A DNA stretch of 7,756 nt, from the NCBI GenBank assembly GCA_025351615.1, contig JANXVP010000296.1, forward strand, positions 1 to 7,756, read 5' to 3'. The notes under the pieces were generated by a model. It saw only the letters and a list, made by a program, of their open reading frames with translations, had not been told where the DNA came from and did no database searches. Positions 1 through 6,000 of this stretch are shown here, one piece after another (position 1 is the first letter of the stretch; the number at the start of each line of letters is the position of its first letter). Source of the stretch: Ramlibacter sp. GTDB taxonomy: Bacteria; Pseudomonadota; Gammaproteobacteria; Burkholderiales; Burkholderiaceae_C. A program made the translations under genes and the position numbers.

Positions 1-163
1 CGCAGCCGATGGCTTCGTGGCATGGGCTCGCAGCCACGGCGCCGTGCCGCGCGACGGCCTGGGGATGCTGGTGGAGCAGGCGGCCGAAGCCTTCCTGGTC
101 TTTCGTGGCGTGCGGCCACCGTCGGCGCAGGTGCTGGCCGAGTTGCGCGCCAGCCTCGGCTGA
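1..163 (+). CDS. aroE: Shikimate dehydrogenase (AroE), C-terminal end only
   Basis: This is the last 53 codons of a gene that begins left of the window; the reading frame starts at base 2 and stops with TGA at 161-163. AroE reduces 3-dehydroshikimate to shikimate with NADPH in the cytoplasmic pathway to aromatic amino acids. The visible tail contains [13 protein letters not shown] followed by RGVRP, which matches the conserved C-terminal helix of AroE, where the Gln of the LVEQA segment contacts shikimate. It ends in a short Leu/Ala-rich tail. The next gene, mtgA, begins 4 nt after the stop, so the two are probably co-transcribed; aroE-mtgA adjacency is familiar in Betaproteobacteria. The catalytic Lys/Asp and the NADP-binding fold lie outside the window, so the call rests on the C-terminal motif and the neighbour. 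Confidence 0.85.
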   Translation, partial: AADGFVAWARSHGAVPRDGLGMLVEQAAEAFLVFRGVRPPSAQVLAELRASLG

Positions 164-167
164 CAGC

Positions 168-929
168 ATGCGGGGCTTGCTGCGATGGATCGTCTTGGTG
201 CTGCTTGCGGCCCTCGCCTTGCAACTGTTTTTTGTGGTCCGCATCGGCATGATGGCGGTGATCGATCCGCAGTCCACCAGCTTCCAGCGATCGGAGGTGT
301 GGCGCATCGTCACCGAGCAGCACCGGCTGCGCTGGCGCCAGCAGTGGGTGCCGTATTCGAAGATCAGCGACAACCTCAAGCGTGCGGTCATCGCTTCGGA
401 GGATGGCAGCTTCACCAACCACGACGGCGTCGACTGGGAAGCGCTGGATCAAGCCTGGCAACGCAACTCCCGCGCCGAGGAACAGGCGCTGCGGCAAGGC
501 CAGCAGCAGCAGCCCCGCCGAGGCGTGGGCCGGGCGCCGCCGCCGGCCGCCCGCGCGCCGAAGGTCGTGGGCGGCTCCACCATCACCCAGCAGCTGGCGA
601 AAAACCTGCTGCTCTCCGGGGAGCGTACCCTGCTGCGAAAGGGCCAGGAATTCGTGCTGGCCTTCCTGCTCGAGCGGATGCTGAACAAGGAGCGGATCCT
701 GGAGATCTACCTGAATAGCGTCGAGTGGGGCGAAGGCGTGTTCGGCGCCGAAGCGGCGGCCCAGCACTACTACCGGAAACCCGCCTTCCAGCTGTCGGCC
801 TATGAGGCGGCGCGACTCGCCGTGATGCTTCCGCGCCCGCGCTATTTCGAGAAACTCCCCAACTCCGGTTACCTCGCCAGCCGTGCCTCGACCATCGTCG
901 CGCGGATGCGGGACGCGGAGCTGCCATGA
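168..929 (+). CDS. mtgA: Monofunctional biosynthetic peptidoglycan transglycosylase (MtgA), family GT51
   Basis: This 253-residue inner-membrane enzyme polymerises lipid II into glycan strands and has no transpeptidase domain. A single N-terminal membrane segment spans about residues 4-24 (LLRWIVLVLL onward). The GT51 motifs follow in order: ASEDGSF with the putative catalytic Glu78, GGSTITQQLAKNLLL at about 135-149, the RKGQEF/LLERMLNKERILEIYLN region with the second conserved Glu, and GVFGAEAAAQHYYRKPA. The ATG at 168 was chosen over the in-frame ATG at 9 because it starts just before the membrane anchor, lies 4 nt after aroE, and avoids overlapping aroE. No clear Shine-Dalgarno precedes it, which suggests translational coupling to aroE. 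Between the catalytic Glu region and GGSTITQQ there is a basic Gln/Pro/Arg-rich stretch (about residues 101-132, with four Gln at 112-115) that is longer than I recall for E. coli MtgA. The C-terminus looks complete. Confidence 0.93.
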   Translation: MRGLLRWIVLVLLAALALQLFFVVRIGMMAVIDPQSTSFQRSEVWRIVTEQHRLRWRQQWVPYSKISDNLKRAVIASEDGSFTNHDGVDWEALDQAWQRNSRAEEQALRQGQQQQPRRGVGRAPPPAARAPKVVGGSTITQQLAKNLLLSGERTLLRKGQEFVLAFLLERMLNKERILEIYLNSVEWGEGVFGAEAAAQHYYRKPAFQLSAYEAARLAVMLPRPRYFEKLPNSGYLASRASTIVARMRDAELP

Positions 930-981
930 GCAGCGGGCTGACGTCCGCGCCCCGGCATTTCACCCCTTCAGGAGACTCCCG

Positions 982-1974
982 ATGAACATTCCCCTTCGCA
1001 AGCTGTACGCCATGGTCATGGTCATGGCCCTGGTCGCCGTCACCGCCGCACCACTGGTCCGCGCCGATGACGCCGCCTGGCCGGGCAAGCCGATCAGGTA
1101 CGTGGTGCCGTTCTCGCCGGGCGGTGTCTCCGACGGCGTCGCCCGCCTGATCAGCCAGCACCTGTCGACCCGCCTCGGTCAACCGGTCGTGATCGAGAAC
1201 AAGCCGGGCGTCTCCGGCATTGTCGGCACGCAAGCCGTGGCCCACGCGCCAGCGGATGGCTACATGCTGATCGGCGGGACCATCACCACACACGCGGTCA
1301 ACCCCTTCTTCACAAGGAACCTGGGATACGACCCGGTCAAGGACTTCGCGCCGGTCAGCCTCGTGGGCATGGTGAGCAACGTGCTGGTCGTCCCCGCCGC
1401 AAGCCGCTTCAACTCCGTTGCGCAGATCGTTGCGGAACTCAAAGCCAGGCCCGACAGCCTGACCTACGGCACGGCCGGCTCCGGCACCTCGCAGCATTTG
1501 TCCGGTCAACTGTTCCAGAGCATCACCGGCACGCACATCAGGCAGATCGTCTACAAAGGCGGTTCGCAGGCGCTGGTAGACCTGATCGGCGGCCAGATCG
1601 ACATGGTGTTCGAGACCGTTGCGGCAGCGCGGCCGATGATCGACGGCGCACGCGTGAAGGCGCTGGCCGTCACGTCCCGCAACCGCCTGGCCAGCCTTCC
1701 CGGTGTTCCCACACTGGCGGAAGCGGGCGTGCCCAACTTCGAGATGCAGTCCTGGCAAGGCGTCTTCGCGCCGGCCGGAACACCGCAGCCCATCGTCGAT
1801 CGCCTCGGCCGCGAGATTGCCGCCATCGTGGCCATGCCCGAAGTGCAGGACAAGCTGCGCAACATGGGCGTCGAGCCCGACGGCCGGGGACCCTCGCCCT
1901 TCGTCGCCTTCCAGCGGGCCGAGATTGCCAAGTGGGGCAAAGTCATCAAGGACAGCGGCATCCAGGCCGAGTGA
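982..1974 (+). CDS. Bug-family (TctC) tripartite tricarboxylate transporter substrate-binding protein, first of two
   Basis: This 330-residue protein is predicted to be a periplasmic receptor for a small organic acid. A Sec signal peptide covers about residues 1-28 (basic start, hydrophobic VMVMALVAVTAA, cleavage after VRA before DDAAWPGKP). The mature part has Bug hallmarks: VVPFSPGGVSD at 42-51 (first ligand loop, with Asp51), an ENKPG segment, DGYMLIGG, YGTAGSGTSQHL at 162-173 (second ligand loop), YKGGSQALVDLIGGQID, and LPGVPTLAEAGVPNFE near the C-terminal domain. Length is typical for the family. The ATG at 982 was preferred over the GTG at 883 because AGGAGA at 970-975 precedes it at good spacing and it opens directly into the signal peptide. 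It follows mtgA by 52 nt and precedes the second Bug gene by 22 nt. Family members bind di/tricarboxylates, amino acids or nicotinate-like acids; the ligand here is not readable. No TctA or TctB gene is adjacent. Confidence 0.92.
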   Translation: MNIPLRKLYAMVMVMALVAVTAAPLVRADDAAWPGKPIRYVVPFSPGGVSDGVARLISQHLSTRLGQPVVIENKPGVSGIVGTQAVAHAPADGYMLIGGTITTHAVNPFFTRNLGYDPVKDFAPVSLVGMVSNVLVVPAASRFNSVAQIVAELKARPDSLTYGTAGSGTSQHLSGQLFQSITGTHIRQIVYKGGSQALVDLIGGQIDMVFETVAAARPMIDGARVKALAVTSRNRLASLPGVPTLAEAGVPNFEMQSWQGVFAPAGTPQPIVDRLGREIAAIVAMPEVQDKLRNMGVEPDGRGPSPFVAFQRAEIAKWGKVIKDSGIQAE

Positions 1975-1996
1975 GCCATCCTTCCAGGAGATTCCC

Positions 1997-3028
1997 ATGT
2001 TCAAGTCTCTGAAAACTCCCATCGCCCGCCGTCGTGTTGCAACTGCCGTCGCGGCTGCGGCACTCGCGACCCTGCCTCTGTCGGCTGCTCTCGCACAGGT
2101 CGCGGCGCAGCATCCCGGCCCCGGCGGCTATCCGCACAATGGCCGCGTGGTCATCGTCGTGCCGTTCGCGGCCGGCGGCGCGACGGACATCGTGGCCCGT
2201 CTCTTGGCCGACGAGATGACGCGGCGCTGGGAAACGTCCGTGGTGGTGGACAACAAGGCCGGGGCGGGCGGCGGCATCGGCACCGAGTTCGTGGCACGGG
2301 CCCGGCCCGATGGCTACACCCTGCTGCTCGGCACACAGACCGCGCTGGCCGTCAACCCGACCATCATCAAGAAGCTCGGCTACAACGTCGACCGGGATTT
2401 CGCACCAGTCACCCAGCTTGCCAGCACGCCGTTGGTGCTGCTGGCAAGCAACAAGTCCGGCGTGCGCACCGTGCAGGACCTGGTGGCCGCCATCAAGTCC
2501 AGGCCGGACGCCATCTCCTACGGCACCAGCGGCAACGCCACGTCGCAGCACCTGACGACCCTGATGCTGCTCAGCCGCATCGGCGGCAAGGCCGTCCATG
2601 TTCCGTACAAGGGCAGCAGCCAGTCGCTGGTGGACCTGGCCGGCAACCAGATCGACATGCAGTTCGACAACATGACCACCGCACTGGCCTTCGCCAGGAA
2701 CGGCCAGGCCAAGGCACTCGCAGTCACGAGCCTCACGCGCACGGAGCTCCAACCCGACCTGCCGACGCTGGCCGAATCGGGCGTGTCCGGCTTCGAGGCC
2801 GTGACCTGGCTGGGGCTGCTGGCGCCCGCAAACACGCCTGCCGCAGTGGTCTCCTGGCTGAACAAGGAAGTGGTCGGCGCCCTGGAATCGCCGGCCGTGA
2901 AGGCCAAGCTGGCCGCGCAGGGGTTCACGCCCAAGCCGATGACACCGGAGGGCTTTCGCAAGTTCATCCACGATGAGACGATGAAGTTCGCCGAGCTGAT
3001 CAGGACCAACAACATCACCATCGACTAA
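1997..3028 (+). CDS. Bug-family (TctC) tripartite tricarboxylate transporter substrate-binding protein, second of two
   Basis: This 343-residue periplasmic receptor is a clear but diverged paralogue of the preceding gene product. The signal peptide covers about residues 1-33 with cleavage after ALA; the RRR followed by an Ala-rich core resembles a twin-arginine region only weakly, so Sec export is more likely. Family motifs are VVPFAAGGATD at 54-64 (Asp64), VVDNKAGAGGGIGTEFVA, DGYTLLLGT, YGTSGNATSQHL at 175-186, YKGSSQSLVDLAGNQID and LPTLAESGVSGFE. The first ligand loop has AAGG where the upstream paralogue has SPGG, and the second has NAT instead of SGT, so the two receptors may prefer different ligands. 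The start is fixed by AGGAG at 1986-1990, seven nt ahead of ATG 1997, in a leader very similar to that of the first Bug gene. A 25-nt gap separates it from the aldolase gene, consistent with one operon. Confidence 0.92.
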   Translation: MFKSLKTPIARRRVATAVAAAALATLPLSAALAQVAAQHPGPGGYPHNGRVVIVVPFAAGGATDIVARLLADEMTRRWETSVVVDNKAGAGGGIGTEFVARARPDGYTLLLGTQTALAVNPTIIKKLGYNVDRDFAPVTQLASTPLVLLASNKSGVRTVQDLVAAIKSRPDAISYGTSGNATSQHLTTLMLLSRIGGKAVHVPYKGSSQSLVDLAGNQIDMQFDNMTTALAFARNGQAKALAVTSLTRTELQPDLPTLAESGVSGFEAVTWLGLLAPANTPAAVVSWLNKEVVGALESPAVKAKLAAQGFTPKPMTPEGFRKFIHDETMKFAELIRTNNITID

Positions 3029-3053
3029 CGGCCTGGGCCAGGACACACGCACC

Positions 3054-3845
3054 ATGGACATCCGCCATCCGATCGACACCCGCCTGCCGGCCATGCTGCG
3101 CAGCGGCCAGCGCCTGCGCGGCGTCTTCAACAGCCTGCCCAGCCCGGCCATCGTCGAGATGTGCGCCTACGCCGGCTTCGATTTCGTGATCATCGACAAC
3201 GAGCACGGCTGCGCCGACTTCGAGACCACGGAGAACATGCTGCGGGCCGCTCGCGCCAGCGGTATCGTGCCGGTCGTGCGCTGCCTCGCGCCAGACATTT
3301 CGCGCATCCTCAACATGGGCGCCGGCGCCGTGCAGATTCCCATGGTCAACAGCGCCGACGAGGCGCGCGCGCTGGTTCAGCAGGTGCGCTATCCCGGCGC
3401 CGGCAGCCGCGGCAGCGCCTTCAGCCCGCGGGCGGCCGGCTACGGCGCTTTTCCGGGGGCGGAGCACACGCGGGTGAGCAACGAGGGCATCGCGCTGATC
3501 GCGATGATCGAAACGCCGCAAGCCGTCGAGCGGGCTGCGGAGATCGCGGCCGTCGAAGGAATCGACGCGGTCTTCGTCGGCCCCAACGACCTGTCGCATG
3601 CCATGGGCCTGGGTAGCGACTGGAAAGCCCCGCAGGTGGAGGCGGCGATCGCGCAGGCGTTGCGCGCGATTTCCGGCGCCGGCAAATGCGCCGGCACGCT
3701 CGCGCTGACACCGGCAGAAGAAGAAAAGTACGCGCAATGGGGCGCGCGCTATTTCGCCAGCGTCACCACCAGCATCATCACCCAGGCCTTCGGGCAGGCT
3801 GCCAGCGCCGGCCGCGGCATCTCGCCAGTCACACTGCAGGACTGA
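3054..3845 (+). CDS. HpcH/HpaI-family class II aldolase (4-hydroxy-2-oxo-acid aldolase type)
   Basis: This 263-residue cytoplasmic enzyme belongs to the metal-dependent pyruvate aldolases related to HpaI, GarL and YfaU, which cleave 4-hydroxy-2-oxo acids into pyruvate and an aldehyde or keto acid. The fold signature is present in order: GVFNSLPSPAIVEMCAYAGFD at the N-terminus, DNEHG with the putative catalytic His51, VVRC with the putative pyruvate-binding Arg76, AGAVQIPMVNSADEA, IAMIETPQAVE with the metal-ligand Glu153, and VGPNDLSHAMGLG with the metal-ligand Asp179. Length matches the family (about 250-270 residues). ATG 3054 is supported by AGGA at 3040-3043. It sits between the second Bug gene and a fumarase-superfamily lyase (18-nt gap to the lyase), suggesting it acts in the catabolism of the compound the Bug proteins bind. 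The exact substrate cannot be assigned; other superfamily members act on macrophomate- or citryl/malyl-CoA-like substrates, but the HpaI-type motifs fit best. Confidence 0.9.
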   Translation: MDIRHPIDTRLPAMLRSGQRLRGVFNSLPSPAIVEMCAYAGFDFVIIDNEHGCADFETTENMLRAARASGIVPVVRCLAPDISRILNMGAGAVQIPMVNSADEARALVQQVRYPGAGSRGSAFSPRAAGYGAFPGAEHTRVSNEGIALIAMIETPQAVERAAEIAAVEGIDAVFVGPNDLSHAMGLGSDWKAPQVEAAIAQALRAISGAGKCAGTLALTPAEEEKYAQWGARYFASVTTSIITQAFGQAASAGRGISPVTLQD

Positions 3846-3863
3846 ACAAGCAAGGACAGCACC

Positions 3864-5210
3864 ATGGCCGCATCCATCATCGACTCGAAAATCTTCGGCG
3901 ACATGTTCAGCGACGCGCAGATGCGCGGCATCTGGTCGGACGAGAACCGCACGGCGAAATACCTGGATGTGGAGCGCGCGCTGGCCAAGGTGCAGGGAGA
4001 GCTGGGCGTGATCCCTGCCGAGGCCGCGGCCGAAATCGTCCGCAACTGCGAGCTGTCGCAAATCGATTGGGACCAGCTCAAGGCCAGGACCGAGCAGATC
4101 GGCTACCCGATCATCGCGGTGGTCAACCAGATCAACGCCAACTGCAAGGACAAGCTGGGCGAATACTGCCACTGGGGCGCGACCACGCAGGACATCACCG
4201 ATACTGCCACCGTGCTGCAGATGCGCGAGGGGCTGGCGCTGGTCGAGAGGGATCTGGCCGACATCTCGGGCTCGCTGGCCGCACTGGCACGCAAGTACCG
4301 CGACACGCCAATCATCGGCCGCTCCAACCTGCAGCAGGCCACGCCGATCACCTTCGGCTACAAGATGGCAAGCATCCTGGCTGGCATCGAACGGCACCGC
4401 GCGCGGCTGGAACAGCTCAAGCCGCGCGTGCTGATGGGGGAATTCGGCGGAGCGTCAGGAACGCTGTCGTCGCTGGCAAATGGTGCGATGGAAACACAGG
4501 CCGGCCTGATGCAGGAGCTGGGCCTGGCCCAGCCGCTGATCTCCTGGCACACGGTGCGCGACACGATTGCCGAGGTCGGAGCCTTCCTCGCAATCGTGGG
4601 CGGCTCGCTAGGCAAGATCGCCATAGACGTCAAGCTGCTGATGCAGACCGAGGTGGCGGAAGTGTTCGAGCCCTATTCGCCAGGCCGTGGCTCCTCGTCC
4701 ACCATGCCGCAAAAGCGCAATCCCATTTCCTGCCTGTACATCCACGCCACCATCTCGGTCGTGCGTCAGCACGCGGCCGCGCTGATGGATGCGATGGTGG
4801 CCGACCACGAACGCTCCACCGGACCGTGGGAAATCGAGTGGGTGGTGCTGCCGGAGATCTTCTGCCTGCTGTCGGGCGCCCTCAAGCAGACCAAATTCAT
4901 CCTGGCGGGCCTGGAGGTCGACGCGCAGCGCATGCTGGCCAACATCCACATGACCAACGGCCTGGTGATGTCGGAGGCGGTGATGATGGGCCTGGGCCCG
5001 TTCATCGGCCGCGAGTACGCGCACGACCTGGTGTACGACCTGTGCCGGGTCGCGATCCGGGACAACCGGCGGCTGGTCGACGTGCTGGCCGCCCATCCGG
5101 AAATCGCCAGCCACGTGACCCGCGCGCAACTCGAAGGATTCTGCGATCCCGCCAACTCCCTGGGGCAGGCCGGCGTGATGGTGGACCGGGTGCTGGCGTC
5201 GCTGCAGTGA
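3864..5210 (+). CDS. Fumarase/aspartase-superfamily lyase, adenylosuccinate lyase / 3-carboxymuconate cycloisomerase-like
   Basis: This 448-residue cytoplasmic protein should be a homotetramer whose active sites form from three subunits, as is known for the superfamily. The conserved regions are present: HWGATTQDITDT at 103-114, IIGRSNLQQATPITFGYK starting at 150, MGEFGGASGTLSSL, and the signature loop GSSSTMPQKRNP at 276-287 with the candidate catalytic Ser among 277-279, Lys284 and Asn286. Length, GRxxLQQAxP, the QTEVAEVFEP block and the HER..GPWEIEW block resemble 3-carboxy-cis,cis-muconate cycloisomerase (PcaB) more than purine-pathway PurB. Two positions differ from what I recall of typical members: Asn155 where adenylosuccinate lyases have His and PcaB has Trp, and MPQKRNP rather than MPHKRNP. 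No other beta-ketoadipate or purine genes are nearby. It probably performs a beta-elimination or cycloisomerisation on a substituted dicarboxylate. ATG 3864 has AGGA at 3853-3856, seven nt upstream. It is the last gene of the cassette. Confidence 0.85.
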   Translation: MAASIIDSKIFGDMFSDAQMRGIWSDENRTAKYLDVERALAKVQGELGVIPAEAAAEIVRNCELSQIDWDQLKARTEQIGYPIIAVVNQINANCKDKLGEYCHWGATTQDITDTATVLQMREGLALVERDLADISGSLAALARKYRDTPIIGRSNLQQATPITFGYKMASILAGIERHRARLEQLKPRVLMGEFGGASGTLSSLANGAMETQAGLMQELGLAQPLISWHTVRDTIAEVGAFLAIVGGSLGKIAIDVKLLMQTEVAEVFEPYSPGRGSSSTMPQKRNPISCLYIHATISVVRQHAAALMDAMVADHERSTGPWEIEWVVLPEIFCLLSGALKQTKFILAGLEVDAQRMLANIHMTNGLVMSEAVMMGLGPFIGREYAHDLVYDLCRVAIRDNRRLVDVLAAHPEIASHVTRAQLEGFCDPANSLGQAGVMVDRVLASLQ

Positions 5211-5228
5211 AGTCCGGTCGAACTCGGC

Positions 5229-5257
5229 CTGCAGGATCTTGTTTTCGGACCCTGCAG
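5229..5257 (+). terminator. Imperfect hairpin after the catabolic cassette, possible terminator
   Basis: CTGCAGG at 5229-5235 pairs with CCTGCAG at 5251-5257. After one A/C mismatch the stem continues for two pairs (5237-5238 with 5248-5249), closing a 9-nt loop containing TTTT. The hairpin begins 18 nt after the lyase stop codon and lies before the signal peptidase promoter candidate, the right place for a transcript end. No T-run follows the stem, so it is not a canonical intrinsic terminator; it could instead protect an mRNA 3' end or assist Rho. Confidence 0.4.
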
Positions 5258-5268
5258 CGACGAACCGA

Positions 5269-5308
5269 AAATCGGCGAATGCGCGCATAAACTGCTATAA
5301 ATCGGCGA
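5269..5308 (+). repeat. Pair of 10-bp direct repeats 30 bp apart upstream of the signal peptidase gene
   Basis: AAATCGGCGA occurs at 5269-5278 and again, identically, at 5299-5308. The start-to-start distance is 30 bp, close to three DNA helical turns, so both copies face the same side of the helix. The downstream copy overlaps the candidate -10 element and the upstream copy lies where a -35 element would be. That is a plausible operator arrangement, but no known regulator motif is recognised and chance cannot be excluded. Confidence 0.4.
5293..5301 (+). promoter_or_regulatory. Candidate extended -10 promoter for the signal peptidase gene
   Basis: TGCTATAAA fits the extended -10 pattern (TGnTATAAT with one mismatch) and lies 27 nt upstream of the ATG at 5329. 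It sits in a locally AT-rich pocket of an otherwise GC-rich gap. No recognisable TTGACA-like -35 is found at 16-18 nt spacing, which extended -10 promoters can tolerate. The 3' part overlaps one copy of a 10-bp direct repeat. Confidence 0.4.
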
Positions 5309-5328
5309 CTGGAAAGGGAAACGACATC

Positions 5329-5997
5329 ATGAAAATCTGGCTTCGACACAACCGCGGCTTCCTCGTCTTCCTGTTGCTCTTCGCCTTCCTGCGCACCGCC
5401 CTGGCCGACTGGAATCCGATCCCGTCGGGGTCGATGCGCCCGACGCTGCTGGAGGGTGACGTCGTCCTTGTCAATCGCGTGGCTTACGACTTCAAGCTGC
5501 CTTTGAGCGACACCACTCTGGTGCGGCTGGGCGAGCCGCAGCGTGGCGACGTCGTGACCTTCTCCTCCCCGGCCGATGGTGTCCGTTTGATCAAGCGCCT
5601 GGTCGCCGTGCCCGGAGATGTCGTCGAGATGCGCGCCGAACGGCTCTTCATCAACGGCTCGGCCGCGCAGTACAGCGATGTTCATGCGGTTGCCGAGCCG
5701 ACGGCATTCGGCGGCACCGAGGCGGCGACGCGGGCGATCGAGCGGATCAAGGGCAGCGAGCGCGGCGTGCAGTTCCTGCCGGCCGTTGCGGCGCGGCGCG
5801 ACTTCCGCCCGCTCGTTGTCCCCGAGGACAGCTACTTCGTCCTGGGTGACAACCGGGACAACAGCGCCGACTCGCGCTACATCGGCTTCGTCCCGCGCCG
5901 GCTGCTGATCGGCCGGGCGCACCACATCGTCGTGTCGGTCGACATCATGCAGGACTGGCTGCCGCGCTTGGAGCGGATCGGCGCGCGCATCCTGTAG
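5329..5997 (+). CDS. lepB: Type I signal peptidase (LepB/SPase I family, S26)
   Basis: This 222-residue inner-membrane serine protease removes signal peptides from exported proteins. It has one N-terminal hydrophobic segment (about residues 11-25) followed by the S26 boxes: PSGSMRPTLLEGD with catalytic Ser35, RGDVVTFSSP at 72-81, RLIKRLVAVPGD with the catalytic base Lys89, and FVLGDNRDNSADSRYIGFVP near the C-terminus. The classical E. coli LepB has two membrane segments, is over 300 residues long and is usually next to lepA. This shorter single-span protein stands apart from lepA, so it may be a second signal peptidase and the lepB symbol denotes the family only. ATG 5329 was chosen over in-frame upstream codons because the membrane segment starts right after it and a purine-rich GGAAAGGG lies at 5311-5318. 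The downstream lipoprotein gene begins 3 nt after its stop, implying co-transcription. Confidence 0.9.
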   Translation: MKIWLRHNRGFLVFLLLFAFLRTALADWNPIPSGSMRPTLLEGDVVLVNRVAYDFKLPLSDTTLVRLGEPQRGDVVTFSSPADGVRLIKRLVAVPGDVVEMRAERLFINGSAAQYSDVHAVAEPTAFGGTEAATRAIERIKGSERGVQFLPAVAARRDFRPLVVPEDSYFVLGDNRDNSADSRYIGFVPRRLLIGRAHHIVVSVDIMQDWLPRLERIGARIL

Positions 5998-6000
5998 AGC

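Noticed and set aside
9..167. Upstream extension of mtgA to an ATG at position 9
   Set aside because: It would overlap aroE almost fully and place 53 unrelated residues before the membrane anchor; ATG 168 gives a normal MtgA.
934..949. Small GCGG/CCGC inverted repeat between mtgA and the first Bug gene
   Set aside because: A 4-bp stem in GC-rich DNA is expected by chance and has no T-run.
883..981. Upstream GTG start for the first Bug gene
   Set aside because: It would overlap mtgA and bury the signal peptide; ATG 982 has a good AGGAGA site.
583..2022. Long - strand open frame of 479 codons opposite mtgA and the first Bug gene
   Set aside because: It is antisense to two well-supported genes, its protein is His/Arg/Gly-rich with no recognisable motif, and such frames are common opposite GC-rich codons.
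1946..3151. Long - strand open frame of 401 codons opposite the second Bug gene
   Set aside because: It has no family motif and mirrors the codon structure of the Bug gene; it is a shadow of high third-position GC.
3015..4397. Long - strand open frame of 460 codons opposite the aldolase and lyase genes
   Set aside because: It spans two real genes and their gap in antisense, with low-complexity composition and no motif.
3864..5210. Assignment as purB (adenylosuccinate lyase of purine synthesis)
   Set aside because: The GRTH loop is replaced by GRSN, several blocks resemble PcaB, and the context is catabolic rather than purine metabolism.
3686..5290. 534-codon + strand frame overlapping the end of the aldolase gene and all of the lyase gene
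   Set aside because: It is out of frame with both motif-bearing genes, rich in Arg/Gly/His, and has no recognisable domain.
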